In this document: positions 11,640 through 22,806 of the stretch, piece by piece
Position numbering within the stretch: the stretch's first letter is position 1
How the letters are laid out: the number at the start of each line of letters is the position of its first letter
Assembly: GCA_963575745.1 (NCBI GenBank)
Contig: CAUYUJ010009779.1
Span: 1,223,679 to 1,287,678 of the forward strand
Source: Prorocentrum cordatum
Lineage: Eukaryota > Sar > Dinophyceae > Prorocentrales > Prorocentraceae
Direction of reading: 5' to 3'
Length of the DNA: 64,000 bases
Made by a program: the position numbers and the translations under genes
Notes under the pieces: model-generated
Seen by the model: the letters and a program-made list of their open reading frames with translations, nothing else
What the model was told of the DNA's origin: nothing
Database searches by the model: none

Positions 11640-11690
11640 ACCACACACACACACACACGCACGCACGCACGCACGCGCACACACACAGTT
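11640..11690. repeat. CA / CACG microsatellite
   Basis: ACACAC grading to ACGC repeats and back to CACACACA. Confidence 0.9.
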
Positions 11691-11752
11691 GTTTGATCCG
11701 CGGGTCGCCTCTTCCAGTCGAAGCTAAGCGGGCCGCGCGAAGCTTGAGTTAG
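11691..11752 (-). repeat. Interspersed repeat O1 (tRNA-like fragment)
   Basis: Contains TTTGATCCGCGGGTCG and GAAGCTAAGCGGGCC. On the minus strand TTAGCTTCGACTGGAAGAGG resembles a tRNA A-box region. Further copies are O2 (12511-12580) and O3 (35198-35303). O3 has a T-run and a direct repeat suggesting retroposition. Function unproven. Confidence 0.5.
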
Positions 11753-11836
11753 GAGGAGGGGGGGGAGGAGAAAGCGGCGGTGCCTCAGGGCGCGGCCGAT
11801 GGGGAGGCAAAGCCCCAGAGACGGGCGGACCCGGAG

Positions 11837-11856
11837 CACACACACACACACACACA

Positions 11857-11916
<60 letters not shown>

Positions 11917-11920
11917 GGCG
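11837..11920. repeat. CA then CACG microsatellite
   Basis: ACACAC followed by about 15 GCAC/ACGC tetranucleotide units. Confidence 0.92.
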
Positions 11921-12071
11921 CGCGCTTCGCAGGAGGCCCCGCTCCGGCTCCTCCTCCTCCTCCCCGCCCACAGCTTGCAGGGGAGCTCGCCTGGCTGTCC
12001 CCCTTGTCCCGGGTGGTGTACCGCCTCTCCCAGTACGCGGGCTCGCCAACCCTGGCGCGGACAAGTCGGGG

Positions 12072-12335
12072 GGGAGGGAAGAGGAGGAGGAGGAGGAAGG
12101 AAGGCAGGAAGGAGGAGGGAGGAGGAGAAAAGGTGAACAGGAGGGAGGAGGAGGAGGAGGAGGAGGAAGGAAGGAGGAGGAGGAAGGAGGAACAGGAAGG
12201 GAGGAAGAGGAGGAAGGAAGGAGGAGGAGGGAGGAAGGAGGAGGAGGAGGAGGAGAGGAAGGAGGAGGAGGAACAGGAGGAGGAGGAGGAGGGAGGAAGG
12301 AAGGAAGGAGAGGGAAGGAAGGAAGGAGGAGGGGG
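12072..12335. repeat. GGA / GGAA microsatellite
   Basis: Purine-only mixture of GGA, GGAA and AGG units over about 260 bp. Confidence 0.92.
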
Positions 12336-12510
12336 CGGAGGTTGGGGGAGGGCGTTCCGAGGCCAGGGCGAGACGTGAGAAGCCACGACGGGTGCGCTGG
12401 GCCCGCTGTGGGCGCCAGGAGAACGAGGCAGAGTGGCGGGAGGCGGGAGCTCCAGACGAGACCTCTCGCCCGGCGTCGCGTATGTGTATTTCCGCGCGTC
12501 GAAAACAGTT

Positions 12511-12580
12511 TTTGATCCGCGGGTCGAGAGCGCACCTCTTCCGTTCGAAGCTAAGCGGGCCACGCGAAGCTTGAATTAAC
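12511..12580 (-). repeat. Interspersed repeat O2 (tRNA-like fragment)
   Basis: TTTTGATCCGCGGGTCGAGA through TTCGAAGCTAAGCGGGCC to GAAGCTTGAATTA. Same orientation as O1, so O1 and O2 bracket the CACG/GGA block between them. Confidence 0.5.
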
Positions 12581-12792
12581 CAGAGATAGAAGAGGGCGCG
12601 TCGGATACAGTCAGCCAGGATGATACGCATACGCGGTAAGGATGCAAAAAGGCCTTGGAACGCCATGCTGGCATGTCTTCCACGTCGCTGTCCAGCGAAA
12701 GTCTCAAGGGATGGGCCGAAGGGGCAAGGACGCTAAGGGTACCTTGCCAGAGTGCCCCATCCTTGCTATCATGGTTGACTGTATGTGGGAGT

Positions 12793-12957
12793 AGACGAAG
12801 GGGCCCTGGGACACACAAGGAAATAGACACAAATAAAAGGATTACCCATATTTTCCCACATGTTCTGGGTTTCTGGCTTCCCCCCACTTCCCATATGTTC
12901 CTATATGTTCTGGGGGATCGCCGATTCATTGTGCCTGTGTGTTTCTCTCACTCCTGA
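12793..12957. mobile_element. TIR element H1 (family H)
   Basis: About 165 bp. Left end is GACGAAGGGGCCCTGGGACA (other copies TGAAGGGG); right end ...CACTCCTGA. The 5-bp duplication GAGTA lies at 12788-12792 and 12958-12962. The core has ACACACAA...AATAAA, a C-run, and a TCGCCGATTCATTGTG box shared by all H copies. Confidence 0.82.
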
Positions 12958-13055
12958 GAGTATAACGGGCTGCGTGGTGGAGCATGGGGGCGAGGTGGGG
13001 GGGGTCCCTCTGCAAAGTGACGGAATTCTTGCGGCGTGCGCATCTCCACCAGCAG

Positions 13056-13113
13056 TTTACCTGGGGCATCGTCGTCGTCCACCCTGACTTGGCCCACAGG
13101 CACCAAACATACT
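13056..13113. repeat. 58-bp direct repeat, left of H2
   Basis: Begins TTTACCTGGGGCATCG and ends CACCAAACATACT. It abuts the left end of H2 and matches 13276-13333 at 49 of 58 positions without gaps. Confidence 0.85.
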
Positions 13114-13275
13114 TGAAGGGGCCCTGGGGCACACAAATAAATACACACAGATAACAGGATTCCCTATAGTTTCCCATATTTTTTTATTTTCGTCTTCCCC
13201 CCCACTCCCCAGATTCTCCCATATTTTCTGGGGAGTCGACGATGAATTGCGTCTGTGTGTTTCTTCCCCTGCTGA
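13114..13275. mobile_element. TIR element H2 (family H) in a 58-bp duplication
   Basis: 162 bp, from TGAAGGGGCCCTGGGGCACA to ...CCCTGCTGA. Instead of the 5-bp duplication of its relatives it is flanked, base to base, by two 58-bp direct repeats (13056-13113, 13276-13333). Confidence 0.85.
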
Positions 13276-13333
13276 TTTGCCTGGTGCATCGTCGTCGTCC
13301 AAACTGAATTCGCCCGCGAGCACCAAACATACT
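13276..13333. repeat. 58-bp direct repeat, right of H2
   Basis: Begins TTTGCCTGGTGCATCG directly after the right end of H2 and ends CACCAAACATACT. J1 is inserted at the TA inside its last five bases. Confidence 0.85.
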
Positions 13334-13513
13334 CCAGACTTCGTAATAAAAGGGAGGGGGTCTCAACCCTCCCAGACGAGAAGTTTCAGACCCCCCCCCC
13401 CCGTGGGAGAGCCCTCCAAAACATCGTCCCCAGAGACCCCAGGCCCTCCAAGATAGCCTGGAAGAGACCCCCCCCGAAATGAGACCCCCCTCCCTTTATT
13501 ACGAAATCTGGAG
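13332..13513. mobile_element. TIR element J1 (family J, TA target)
   Basis: 182 bp. Arms of about 30 bp begin CTCCAGACTTCGTAATAAA and end TTTATTACGAAATCTGGAG. TA flanks both sides (13330-13331, 13514-13515), as known for Tc1/mariner-type and Stowaway-like elements. J2 at 19730-19909 is the second copy. Confidence 0.88.
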
Positions 13514-13635
13514 TACTTACAAACGGCTAGCAGGGGGCATCCAGCGGCTGGCATGGCACGTCTCGCGGTCGCCCAAACTGAAGTGCACTGGCCCCGAACA
13601 GCCAGGCCCAAACCGATAAGACAGCTCAGTGCAAG

Positions 13636-14255
13636 GGCAACACCGACGTCACCGTGGTCATCGTCGTTGCCGTCGTTGACGCCGTCGCCATCGTCGTCGA
13701 CGTCGTCGCCGGCGTCGTTGACACTGTCGCCACCGTCATCGTCGCCGCCGCCGACTCTGTCGGCGTCGTCGCCGTCGCCGTCGTCGTCGTCGTCATCATC
13801 GTCATCGTCGTCGTCGTCGTCATCGTCATCGTCGTCACTATCGCCCTCGTCGTCGTTGCAGCCGTCGACGACATCGGCCATCGTCGTCGTCGCTGCCTTC
13901 GCCGGCGTCGCTGTCGTCGTCGTCGCTGCTTGCGCCGTCGTCGTCGTCGTCGCCAACGCCGTCGCCAACGCCGTTGACAATGTCGCCGCCATCATCGTCA
14001 GCGCCACCGACTCTGTCGGCGTCGTCGTCGTCGTCGCCATCGTCGTCATCGTCATCATCGTTGACATTATTCGCCATCGTCGTCGTCGCAGCCGTCGACG
14101 TCAACGTCGACATCGACGCCGCCGCCGCCAACGTCGTCGTCGTCCTCGTCGCTGCCTTCGCCGTCGTCGTGGTCGTCGTCATCATCATCGCCAACGCGGT
14201 CGCCGTCGTCGCCACCTTCGTCGTCCTCGTGGCCGTCGTTGTCGTTGACATCCGA
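13636..14255. repeat. GTC / CGTCGT low-complexity block
   Basis: About 620 bp of GTC, GTCATC and GCC triplets with imperfect longer phrases (GACTCTGTCGGCGTCGTC occurs twice). Open frames encode Val/Ser/Asp runs and are artefacts. Confidence 0.9.
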
Positions 14256-14599
14256 CCACCCCCCCTGATCCCTCCTGGCGCACATCCTTGCTGCTGCATT
14301 CCGGATCGATCTGCGTGGGCCCAGGGGCCGGAAGCGCGCCCACAGATGCCGAAACTATTTTGCTTCGAGCGATCCCCACCGAAACCTTCAGCGTTTGGTC
14401 CCAGCGGTGCGCGCGCCTACTGGAAGGACGTGCGCAGTGCCCAGCGGCGTCGGCCAGCGCGGCGGCCAGGCCAGGTCGCAAGTTGATGCTTTCCGAATTC
14501 TGACAACCACAAGGCCCCTGACGAGGACAAAAACAAACCCAAAAGTTGTCTGCGATACCCCAGAACTGATTCTGAGATTGTGGATGACAATCCATTACG
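14256..14599. other. No gene seen
   Basis: Unique-looking spacer between the GTC block and the palindromic satellite; no domain recognised. Confidence 0.4.
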
Positions 14600-16850
14600 C
14601 GTAGCGCCTGCGCGCAGGCCTATCATAGGCCTGTGCATAGCCTGTGCATAGGCCTATGACGGACAAGGCGCACAGGCCCTGAGAAGGCCTATCGAAAGGC
14701 CTACGATAGGCCTGTCGATAGGCTATGCATAGCCCTGCCGTAGGCCTCTCGGCAGGCTGTGCACAGGCCTGTGACAGGCATGGCGACGAGCTGTGCACAA
14801 CCCAACATAGGCCTATACATAGGCCTATGCACAAGGTGTGCACAGGTCTCTACTCTGCCTAAGCGCAGCGTGAGAGTATGCCCGAACACACGGCGACAGA
14901 CCTATGCACAGCCTATGCACAGGCCTTTCAATGGCCCATGGGCAGGCTGTGTACAAGCCTGTGATAGGCCTGTGCGAAGCCTGTGTATCGGCCTGTGGTA
15001 GTCCTATCGTTAGGGTGTGCGCAGGCCCACGACAGGCCTATGCAGAGGCCTGCAATAGACCTATGGTATGCCTGCGGTAGGCCTGTGTACAGCTACGCAC
15101 AGGCCTGTAGAGGGTGCGACGTTCCCACATGTATAGCCTACGCACAGGCCCGAACCTAAGGCCCGCACAGGCCTATGTATAGCCTGCGCATAGGCCTGTG
15201 GTAGACCTGAACACAGGCTGCGCACTGACCTGCAGGCTGTGAGCTCTGGGACAGCCTGGACCAGATCTTCCAGGCAGCCCCAGGACCAATCCGATATGGC
15301 ATCACATAACCTCCTAGATATTCAAATGCGAACCCATAATCGGAGGAAAGGAGGGAGGGATGACAAGCATCCAAGAGAGGGCTGGATGGGTCACCCTAAA
15401 ACGGGGCGGATTGTTCAGGGAGCCCCTCTAGAAATTGTGCGCAGCTTGTCCACACACCTGTGGCAGGCTTGTGCAAAGCATGTGCACAAGCTCGTCGCGG
15501 AGCATCGGCAGTCCCACGGGCCCACAACAGGCCCACCACAAGCCTGTCGACAGGCCTGCGACAAGCCTGCGCACAGGCTCTGCACAGGCTTGACGCGGAG
15601 CGCTGGCTCTCCCCCGGGCCTGCGACAGGCCTGTGCACAGGCTTCCCACAGGCCTGCGACGAGCCTTTGCACAGGCTATGCACAGGCCTGTCGCGGGGTG
15701 CTGCCTCACTACAGGCCCACCACAAGCCTGTCCACAGGACTGTGACAGGCCTGTGCACAGGCTACGCACAGGCCTGTCGCGGGGCGTTGGCCCGCTCCCA
15801 AGCTCGCCACAGGCCTGTGGAAAGGCTTTTCACAGGCCTGTGACAGGCCGGTGCACAAGCTAGGCACAGACGTGTCGCGGGGTGTCGGCCCACACCCAGG
15901 CCCACCACAGGCCTGTGCACAGCCTCTGCACAGGCCTGCGGCAGGCCTGTGCGCAAGTTCTGCACAGGCCTGTTGCGGAGTGTCGGCCCTCGCACAGGCC
16001 CACCACAGCCTGCGTACAGCCTGTCCACAGGCCTGGAACATGCCTGTGCACAGACTATGCACAGGCTTGTCGCGAGGTGTCGGCCGTCGCACAGGCCCAC
16101 CATAGGCATGTCCACATGCCTGTGGTAGGCCTTTGCACAGGCTGTGCACAGGCCTGTCGCGAGGCAATGGCCCTCTCCAGGCCCACCACAGGCCTGTGCA
16201 CAGGCTGTCCACAGACCTGTGGTAGGCGTGTGCACAGGCTGTGCACAGGCCTGTCGCGGGGTGCAGGCCCTCGCACATGCCCACTACAGGACTGTGCACA
16301 GCCTGTGCACAAACCTGCGGCAAACCTGTGCAACAGATATGTACAAGCCTGTCCTGGAGTGTCGGCCCTTCTCCAGGCGCATCGCATCCTTATGCACAGC
16401 CTGTTCACAGGCCTGTCACCGGCCTATGCACAGGGTGCGCACAGGCCTAAGCACAGGCCTACGCACAGGCTCTGTGCAGGCCTATGTTTCGCGAGCACAC
16501 AGGCCCCGAGGCAGCGTATCGATAGGACTATCGATAGGCCTATGGTCAGGCTGTGCATAGGCCTGTCGATAGCCCTATCGACATGCCTATGGGTAGGTTG
16601 TGCCTAGGCCTGTCACAGGCCTGTGGACACACTGTGCACTGCACAGGCCTACGGTAGCCCTGTGCTCAGTCTGTCTGTGCAGAGGCCCAACGACGGAGGC
16701 TTCCACATGCCTGTATACACCCTATGCACAGGCTTACGACAGGCCTGTGCACATCCTAGGCAGAGGACTGTGACAGATCTATACACAGCCTGTGCACAAG
16801 CACGCAGGGGGCCTATCATAGGCTATGCACAGCCTGAGCATAGGCTAGCC
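14600..16850. repeat. Palindrome-word satellite (AGGCCT / GTGCAC)
   Basis: About 2.2 kb built from CAGGCCTGTG, CTGTGCACAGG, CTATGCACAGG and ATAGGCCTAT phrases, nearly all self-complementary. From about 15480 to 16375 there is a higher-order period near 97 bp, marked by CTGTCGCGGGGTG-like boxes (about ten). A unique insert lies at 15241-15430. Open frames on both strands are a by-product of the repeat. Confidence 0.9.
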
Positions 16851-16974
16851 AATGTCAGCCTCCGGTAAGAGGAAGAGGAGGCACAGCAGCAGCACCACGA
16901 GCAGGAGACGGGCGACGAAGGACGAGGAGGAGGAGGAAAAAGGAGGTGAGGCGAACCTCTCCTTCCTCCTCCTG

Positions 16975-17093
16975 TTCTTCCTCATCGTGCTCGTTCCTCC
17001 CAGTCCTCCTCCTCCTCCTCATCTTCCCCCTCCTCCTCCTCCTCCTCCTCCTCCTCCTCCTCCTCCTCCTCCTCCTCCTCCTCCTCCTACGTA
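16975..17093. repeat. CCT microsatellite
   Basis: Imperfect then perfect CCT run ending CTCCTCCTACGTACC. Confidence 0.9.
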
Positions 17094-17254
17094 CCCTCCT
17101 CCTCGCCCTGTTCTTCGTCCTCTTCCCTCATCATGCGCCTCGCCCCCCCTATTCCCCCTCACCCTCGTCTTCTTCGCTCCCCCGAGCATGCGCGGGGCGC
17201 GCGGCGGCCCCGGGCGGAGCACCCCCGGCATGTGGGTATCCGACATCCATGGGT

Positions 17255-18130
17255 GCACGTTGGATCATACATGTCACCATGTCGTTGGAGATGCTACGGT
17301 ATGATCTGCGTTGCGGCACTATGATATTGCATGGTATGATGAGATATGATGCTACATCATGCTCTGTTTCATGATGATGTTGACGCCTCGACTCAGTACA
17401 TGTGTTATGATCCGCTCTGTTAATATGTTTCGCAATGCTCTGGTGCCGTGTCCAGCCATCGTGTGTTATGTTATGATAGGATATAGTATGTTGTGTTGTG
17501 ATATGTCGTATTATGTAATATCATGCTATGTTCTGGTATGTTCTGAGATGTTGTGTTTGTGGACGGTTCCGCACAGTAAGATCTAGTATGACCTGCTATG
17601 CGAGTATGTGGCGATATGCTACACTGACGTGGTCTGACATGTTCTGCGATGAAATGCAATGATATGGGATGTTATGTCAATATGTCGTATGGGTTCCTTG
17701 GTTATGCTATGTTATGTTGTGGTACGCCGCCTTCTCTCTACCATGCTATACTATGATGTGGTATGTGATGTTATGCCATGCTCTGGTGTGCCATGATATT
17801 GGTATGTTCTGCTATGTCATGGTATGGTATGCTCGTGTTATGTCATGGTATCGTCTGGTGTGACATGTTGCGTTCTAGCGTGTTCACCGCTATGCTCTGC
17901 TGTCGTCTTATAGTGAAGCTGTGTCATGATATGATATGTTCTGTCAATGTATATGATGTTATGATCGGTTATGTTATAACATGTTGTGATATGCCGTTCT
18001 AGGTTATGCCATGCTCTGCTCTGGTTTGTTTTGTGATGTGATGGTGTCCTCTAGGTTGTTACGACATTGATATGTTATGTTCTGCCATGTTCTGCCATGC
18101 TCTTGCTCTGTTCTGTCATGCTATTTTTTC
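17255..18130. repeat. TATG-rich low-complexity region
   Basis: About 0.9 kb of overlapping degenerate words TATGTT, ATGATATG, TGTTCTG, ATGCTATG, TCATGCTATG. GC is far lower than in the neighbours. No fixed period; no gene. Confidence 0.75.
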
Positions 18131-19478
18131 CTCTCCTCGCAAAGCAAGCACACACCAATTTCAGTCCCTGCTCCGACGATTCACTACTCTCTGTTGTATT
18201 GAATCCGCTTCCCCTCATGGGGGCTATACCACCTCCCATTGAAGCGCGCACGGACACGGGCCCGTACAGGTCAGAGTCTCAATCGCAAGAGGCCCGTAAA
18301 AAAAACCCTGCGACCTTGAAAGGGTGACCTCGGAGCGAAGTCCGGCGGCCGCTGTGGATTACCCTACAACTTCCACGCCGAGATACAAATATCACCCAAC
18401 CGAGACCCCTACCCGAGGCGGCAGCCCGGGTGCCCAGGCGAAGTGGCACGAGCCACGACGCATCGCCAAATAGGCCAAGTGTAGATTTAAAGGGCACAGA
18501 TGCCGCACAATCAAAACGCCAGAGGAGGAGGAGGAGCAGCAGCAGCAACGGCAGGAAAGCAGGAGAGCAGAGCGCAAAAGAAGCTACCGAAATCGATCAA
18601 ACACCGCCGAACTCATAAAAAGTGCCACCGCCACCGAAACCTAAACGGAACACCTGAGGGCGACTTGAAAACTCGCCCGCACGGCGCTCAGGACACCAGC
18701 CACCGACGCGCGATGGATCGCGGAGGGAACCATGCCCTATGGATACATCGCTGGAGGAAGGAGGAGGAAGAGACAGGGGCGAGAGCGGGAGGAAGAGACG
18801 AGATGGGAGGGCCCTGCCAGACCGCGAATTGTATTTCCTGTCCCCACCGCAGCAAGGCCTGAACGCTTGACCAGTGATCTGTATGCCAGAAGTGATCCAG
18901 CCAAGATGCAGGCGTGCGTCAAAATACAAGTCGGGACCTTCCGCGTTACGGCAACGGCCACACGGCCTGGAGGCTTGTGAAACGTCAGATCGTCACTATG
19001 TGAAACGCCGGCCGGCACGGCATACACGCAAAACAATCCAGACTGCCCCGTACGGCCGCGCATTCTCCACTTGGCCTGGTCGCACGAAGCGGACAGAAGC
19101 GCAACGAGGAGGAGGAGGAGGAAGACGAGGACGAAGAGAGGAGGGAAAAGGAGCCACGAAGGGAAAAGGTCAAAGAGCGAACGCTTACATCTAGAACGCA
19201 TTTTGTCCCAACATGCCTCTGGGATTGCTACAGCTGTCCCGGCCGCGTGGCCGATAGAAGATGGAAACACAGTTTCGACTCCGACCGGTAGCCCAGCTGG
19301 TGGCGCAGTCTGTCGGCACCCATTTGCCCACAGAGGCCCGAGAAGAGGTTAACAAAATGTCCCCCCCCGGGCCCCTATCCACCTAATGGCGAAAAATGTG
19401 CGCATACATTGGCGCGCTGTGTGGCGGTATCCTTGTTTCTAAAAATCTGTTCTGTCATGCTATATTGTGCCATACTGT
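18131..19478. other. No gene seen
   Basis: Unique-looking DNA with short open frames on both strands. No start, domain or splice pattern can be argued. Confidence 0.4.
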
Positions 19479-19652
19479 GTTCTGTCGTGTTTGTCGAGGG
19501 CGCGAGGCGGGATGACCGGGATTCTCGGGACAACTTGGGGTCTGGCGGCCGCGGAAAGCAGGGTGTGTTCTGTCGTGTTTGTCGAGGGCGCGAGGCGGGA
19601 TAACTGAGACTCTCGGGGCATCTTGGGGTCTGACGGCCGCGGCATGCAGGGG
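19479..19652. repeat. Tandem duplication, 2 x about 86 bp
   Basis: Two copies of TGTGTTCTGTCGTGTTTGTC ... GGGGTCTGxCGGCCGCGG in direct orientation with a few substitutions. Confidence 0.85.
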
Positions 19653-19658
19653 TGGGAG

Positions 19659-20140
19659 TGGCCCGGAAGTCTGTTCTTAAAACCTGACGACCCCAACCTA
19701 TCCGGTGGGGAAATACCGAATCATGCATACTCCAGATTTCGTAATAAAAGGGAGGGGGTCTGGACCCTCCAAGACAAGCCATTTCAGACCTCCCCCGTGG
19801 GAGACCCCTCCAAATTATCGTCCCCAGACCCCCCAGGCCCTCCAAGATAGCCTGGAAGATACCCCCCACCGAAATGAGACCCCCCATGACTCTATTACGA
19901 CATCTGGGCTATCCGAGCTCAGCCTTCGCCGTCGGCCGTCGGTGATCGTCGTCGCCGTCGCTGGCGTCGCCGCTGCTCGTCGCAGGGGGGGGGGTGGCCG
20001 GGAAATCTGTTCTTCAAACCTAACGACCCCAACCTGTCTGGTGGGGAAATACCGAATCATGCATATCCGAACTTCGCCTTCGCCGTCGGTCGTCGGTGAT
20101 CGTCGTCGTCGCCGCTGGCGTCGCCGCTGCTCGCCGCAGT
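19659..20140. repeat. Tandem duplication, one copy holding J2, the other empty
   Basis: A unit of about 147 bp starts GTGGCCCGGAAGTCTG and ends GCTGCTCGTCGCAG. Copy 1 is split by J2 (19659-19729 plus 19910-19988). Copy 2 (19994-20140) is uninterrupted and shows a single TA at 20064-20065 where J2 sits in copy 1. Confidence 0.9.
19730..19909. mobile_element. TIR element J2 (family J) with a paralogous empty site
   Basis: 180 bp. Arms CTCCAGATTTCGTAATAAA and ATTACGACATCTGGGC; TA at 19728-19729 and 19910-19911. The neighbouring tandem copy lacks the element and has one TA, which fixes both the insertion and the TA duplication. Confidence 0.92.
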
Positions 20141-20231
20141 GGTCGCGGTCCGAGGGGCGGCCTGAGGCGCGCCCGCCGCTGCAGGCAGGCCCCGCGCCGG
20201 CAGCCCCTGGCGCCGCAGCGCGAGCTGAGTC

Positions 20232-20402
20232 CTCCTCTTCCTCTTCGTCCTGCTCCTCCTCCTCCTGCTCCTGCTGGTCCTCCTCCTCCTCCTGCTCCTG
20301 CTGCTCCTTCTCCTCCTCCTCCTCCTCCTCCTCCGCCTCCTCCTCCTCCTCCTTCCCCTCCTTCTCCTTCTCCTCCTCCCCCTCCTCCTCCTATTCCTTC
20401 TC
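20232..20402. repeat. CCT / CTCCTG microsatellite
   Basis: Pyrimidine-rich CCT with CTGCTCCTG and TTCTCC variants. Confidence 0.9.
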
Positions 20403-20657
20403 GTCCCCTCCCTGTCGCACCACCAGACGTCGGGCCAGGTCGGTCGATTCGCCTCAGACGTCCTCGCAGCTTCTGATCCTCAAGCTGAAAAGAGCTCGAG
20501 CACAACAGTGCTCTTGTGACCACGAGTGGCTACGGAGGCTGGAAACTGCCAGACCGACGACAGCCTGCATGCACACCAACATGCCCGCGAACACATGGCT
20601 ACAGAGATGGAGGGCCAGACTAAAACCCTCCCAAAATCAGCCGCTGGACCACTCGCG

Positions 20658-22806
20658 ACTACCATTGATTTTTTTCCCTAACAGAAATAATTCGCTGAGC
20701 AATTAATGCTGTAGCTGTACTGTAGGGTGCTACAGTAAATAATTCGCTGAGCAATTAATGCTGTAGCTGTAGCTGTAGCTGTAGCTGCGACGAAGCTTTC
20801 GCGCGGCGTTTTTTTCTGTTTTTTACGACGCCGGGAGGTCTGGGCCAGGAAGGAAAAAGGAGTTAGAAAGGAATTTGATAAGGGATTTCAAAAGTTAGAA
20901 AGAAACTCAGCTGTTTTGCGTTAAATTTGTTTTTGTTACGACGCCAGGAGGTCTGGGCCGGGGAAGAAAAAGGAGTTAGAAAGGAATGTGATAAGGAATT
21001 TCAAGAGTTAGAAAGGAATGTCGTTGTTGGGGTCGTTTTTTTTGTTTTTTTAACGACGCCGAGATGTCTGGGCCAGGAAGGAAAAAAATGAGTTAGAAAG
21101 GAAATTGATAAGGAATTTCCAGAGTTAGAAGGGAAGTTCGTTTTGGGTGTTGTTTTTAAACAAAAAAGAAACGACGCCGGGAGGTCGGGGCTAGGAAGGA
21201 AAAAGGAGTTAGAAATGAATTTAATAAGGAATTTCAAGAGTTAGAAAGGAATTTCGTTTTTGGTGTTTTTTGTTTTGTTTTTTACGACGCCGAGAGGTCT
21301 GGGCCAGGAAGGAAAAAGGAGTTAGAAAGGAATTGAATAAGGAATTTCAAGAGTTAGAAAGGAATTTCGTTTTCTGGGAAATTGTTTTTTGTTTTGTTTT
21401 TTTTTTTTACGACGCCGAGAGGTCTGGGCCAGGAAAGAAAAAGGAGTTAGAAAGGAATTTAATAAGGAATATCAAGAGTTAGAAAGGAATTTCGTTTTTT
21501 TGGATTATTTTTGTTTTGTTTTTTAAAACGACACCGAGAGGTCTGGGCCAGGAAGGAAACAGGAGTTATAAAGGAATTTAATAAGGAATTTCAAGAGTTA
21601 GAAAGAAATTCATGTTTGGTGGCTGTTTTTTGTTTTGTTTTTTACGACGCCGGGAGGTCAGGGCCTGGCCCAGACCTCTCGGCGTCGTGAACAAAAAAAC
21701 AGACCCCCGAAACAAAAACAACCAAAAAAACAAAATTCCTTTCTAACTCTTGAAATTCCTTATTAAATTCCGTTCTAACTCCCTTTTCCTTCCTGGCCCA
21801 GACCTCTCGGCGTCGTAAAAAAAAACAAAACAAAAAACAGACCCCAAAAAAACGGAATTCCTTTCTAACCCTTGAAATTCCGTATTAAATTCCTTTCCAA
21901 CTCCTTTTTCCTTCCTGGCCCAGACCTCTCGGCGTCGTAAAAAACAGAACAAAAAAAACAACCCAAAAAAAAACAAAATCCTTTCTAACTCTTGAAATTC
22001 CTTATTGAATTCCTTTCTAACTCCTTTTTCCTTCCTGGCCCAGACCTCTCGGCGTCGTAAATAAAAAACAAAACAAAAAAAAACAACACAGAAAAAAAAA
22101 CAAAATTCCTTTCTAACCCTTGAAATTCCTAATTAAATTCCTTTCTAACTCCTTTTTCCGTCCTGGCCCAAACCTCTCGGCGTCGTAAAAAAAAACGAAA
22201 CGAAAAACAACCCCAAAAAACGAAATTCCTTTCTAACTCTTGAAATTCCTTATTAAATCCCTTTCTAACTCATTTTTCCTTCCTGGCCCAGACCTCTCGG
22301 CGTCTTAAAAAAGCAAAACAAAACAAAAACAACCCCCAAAACGAAATTCCTTGCTTGCTAACTCTTGAATTTCCTTATCAAATTCCTTTCTAACTCGTTT
22401 TTTCCTTCCTGGCTCAGACCTCTCGGCGTCGTAAAAAAAAACACCAAAACAACCCAAAAAACAAAATTCCTTTCTAACTCTTGAATTTCCTTATCGAATT
22501 CCTTTCTAACTCCTTTTTCCCTTCCTGGCCCTGGCTTCCTCGGGCAATTCGGACTCGATTGTCTTTGAGGTTCAGAACTATCTCTGGTATTCAAATTCCT
22601 TTCTAACTCAGGAAATTCCTTATCGAATTCCTTTCTAACTTCCCAACTCAATAGAAATGCATAACCAAAATGCTCTTGGCAATATTTCGAGCCTACATTA
22701 TTAATTCCCGACGCAATTATTGATGTAATTGCATACAGTGCGCACTACAGAAATAATTCCGAAACCAATTAAAGCTGTACTGTAACCAAAAAAAATCAAT
22801 GGTAGT
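20658..22806. mobile_element. Foldback element: head-to-head arrays of a ~120-bp unit between TIRs
   Basis: The ends are inverted repeats ACTACCATTGATTTTTTT (20658-20675) and its complement (22788-22806). Next come copies of an AATAATTCxGxxxCAATTAA-GCTGTACTGTA module on both sides, in direct orientation. Inside, about eight units in + orientation (20825-21665) meet about eight in - orientation (21667-22640). Each unit has ACGACGCCGAGAGGTCTGGG, GGAAGGAAAAAGGAGTTAGA and a T-rich spacer. The junction at about 21666 is a near-perfect palindrome, so one strand could fold into a hairpin of about 0.9 kb. No protein is encoded and no target duplication is convincing. Confidence 0.85.

Noticed and set aside
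15709-16607. 200-240-codon frames on both strands in the palindromic satellite
   Set aside because: The same peptide pattern appears on both strands and follows the 97-bp repeat; the frame is a consequence of the repeat sequence.
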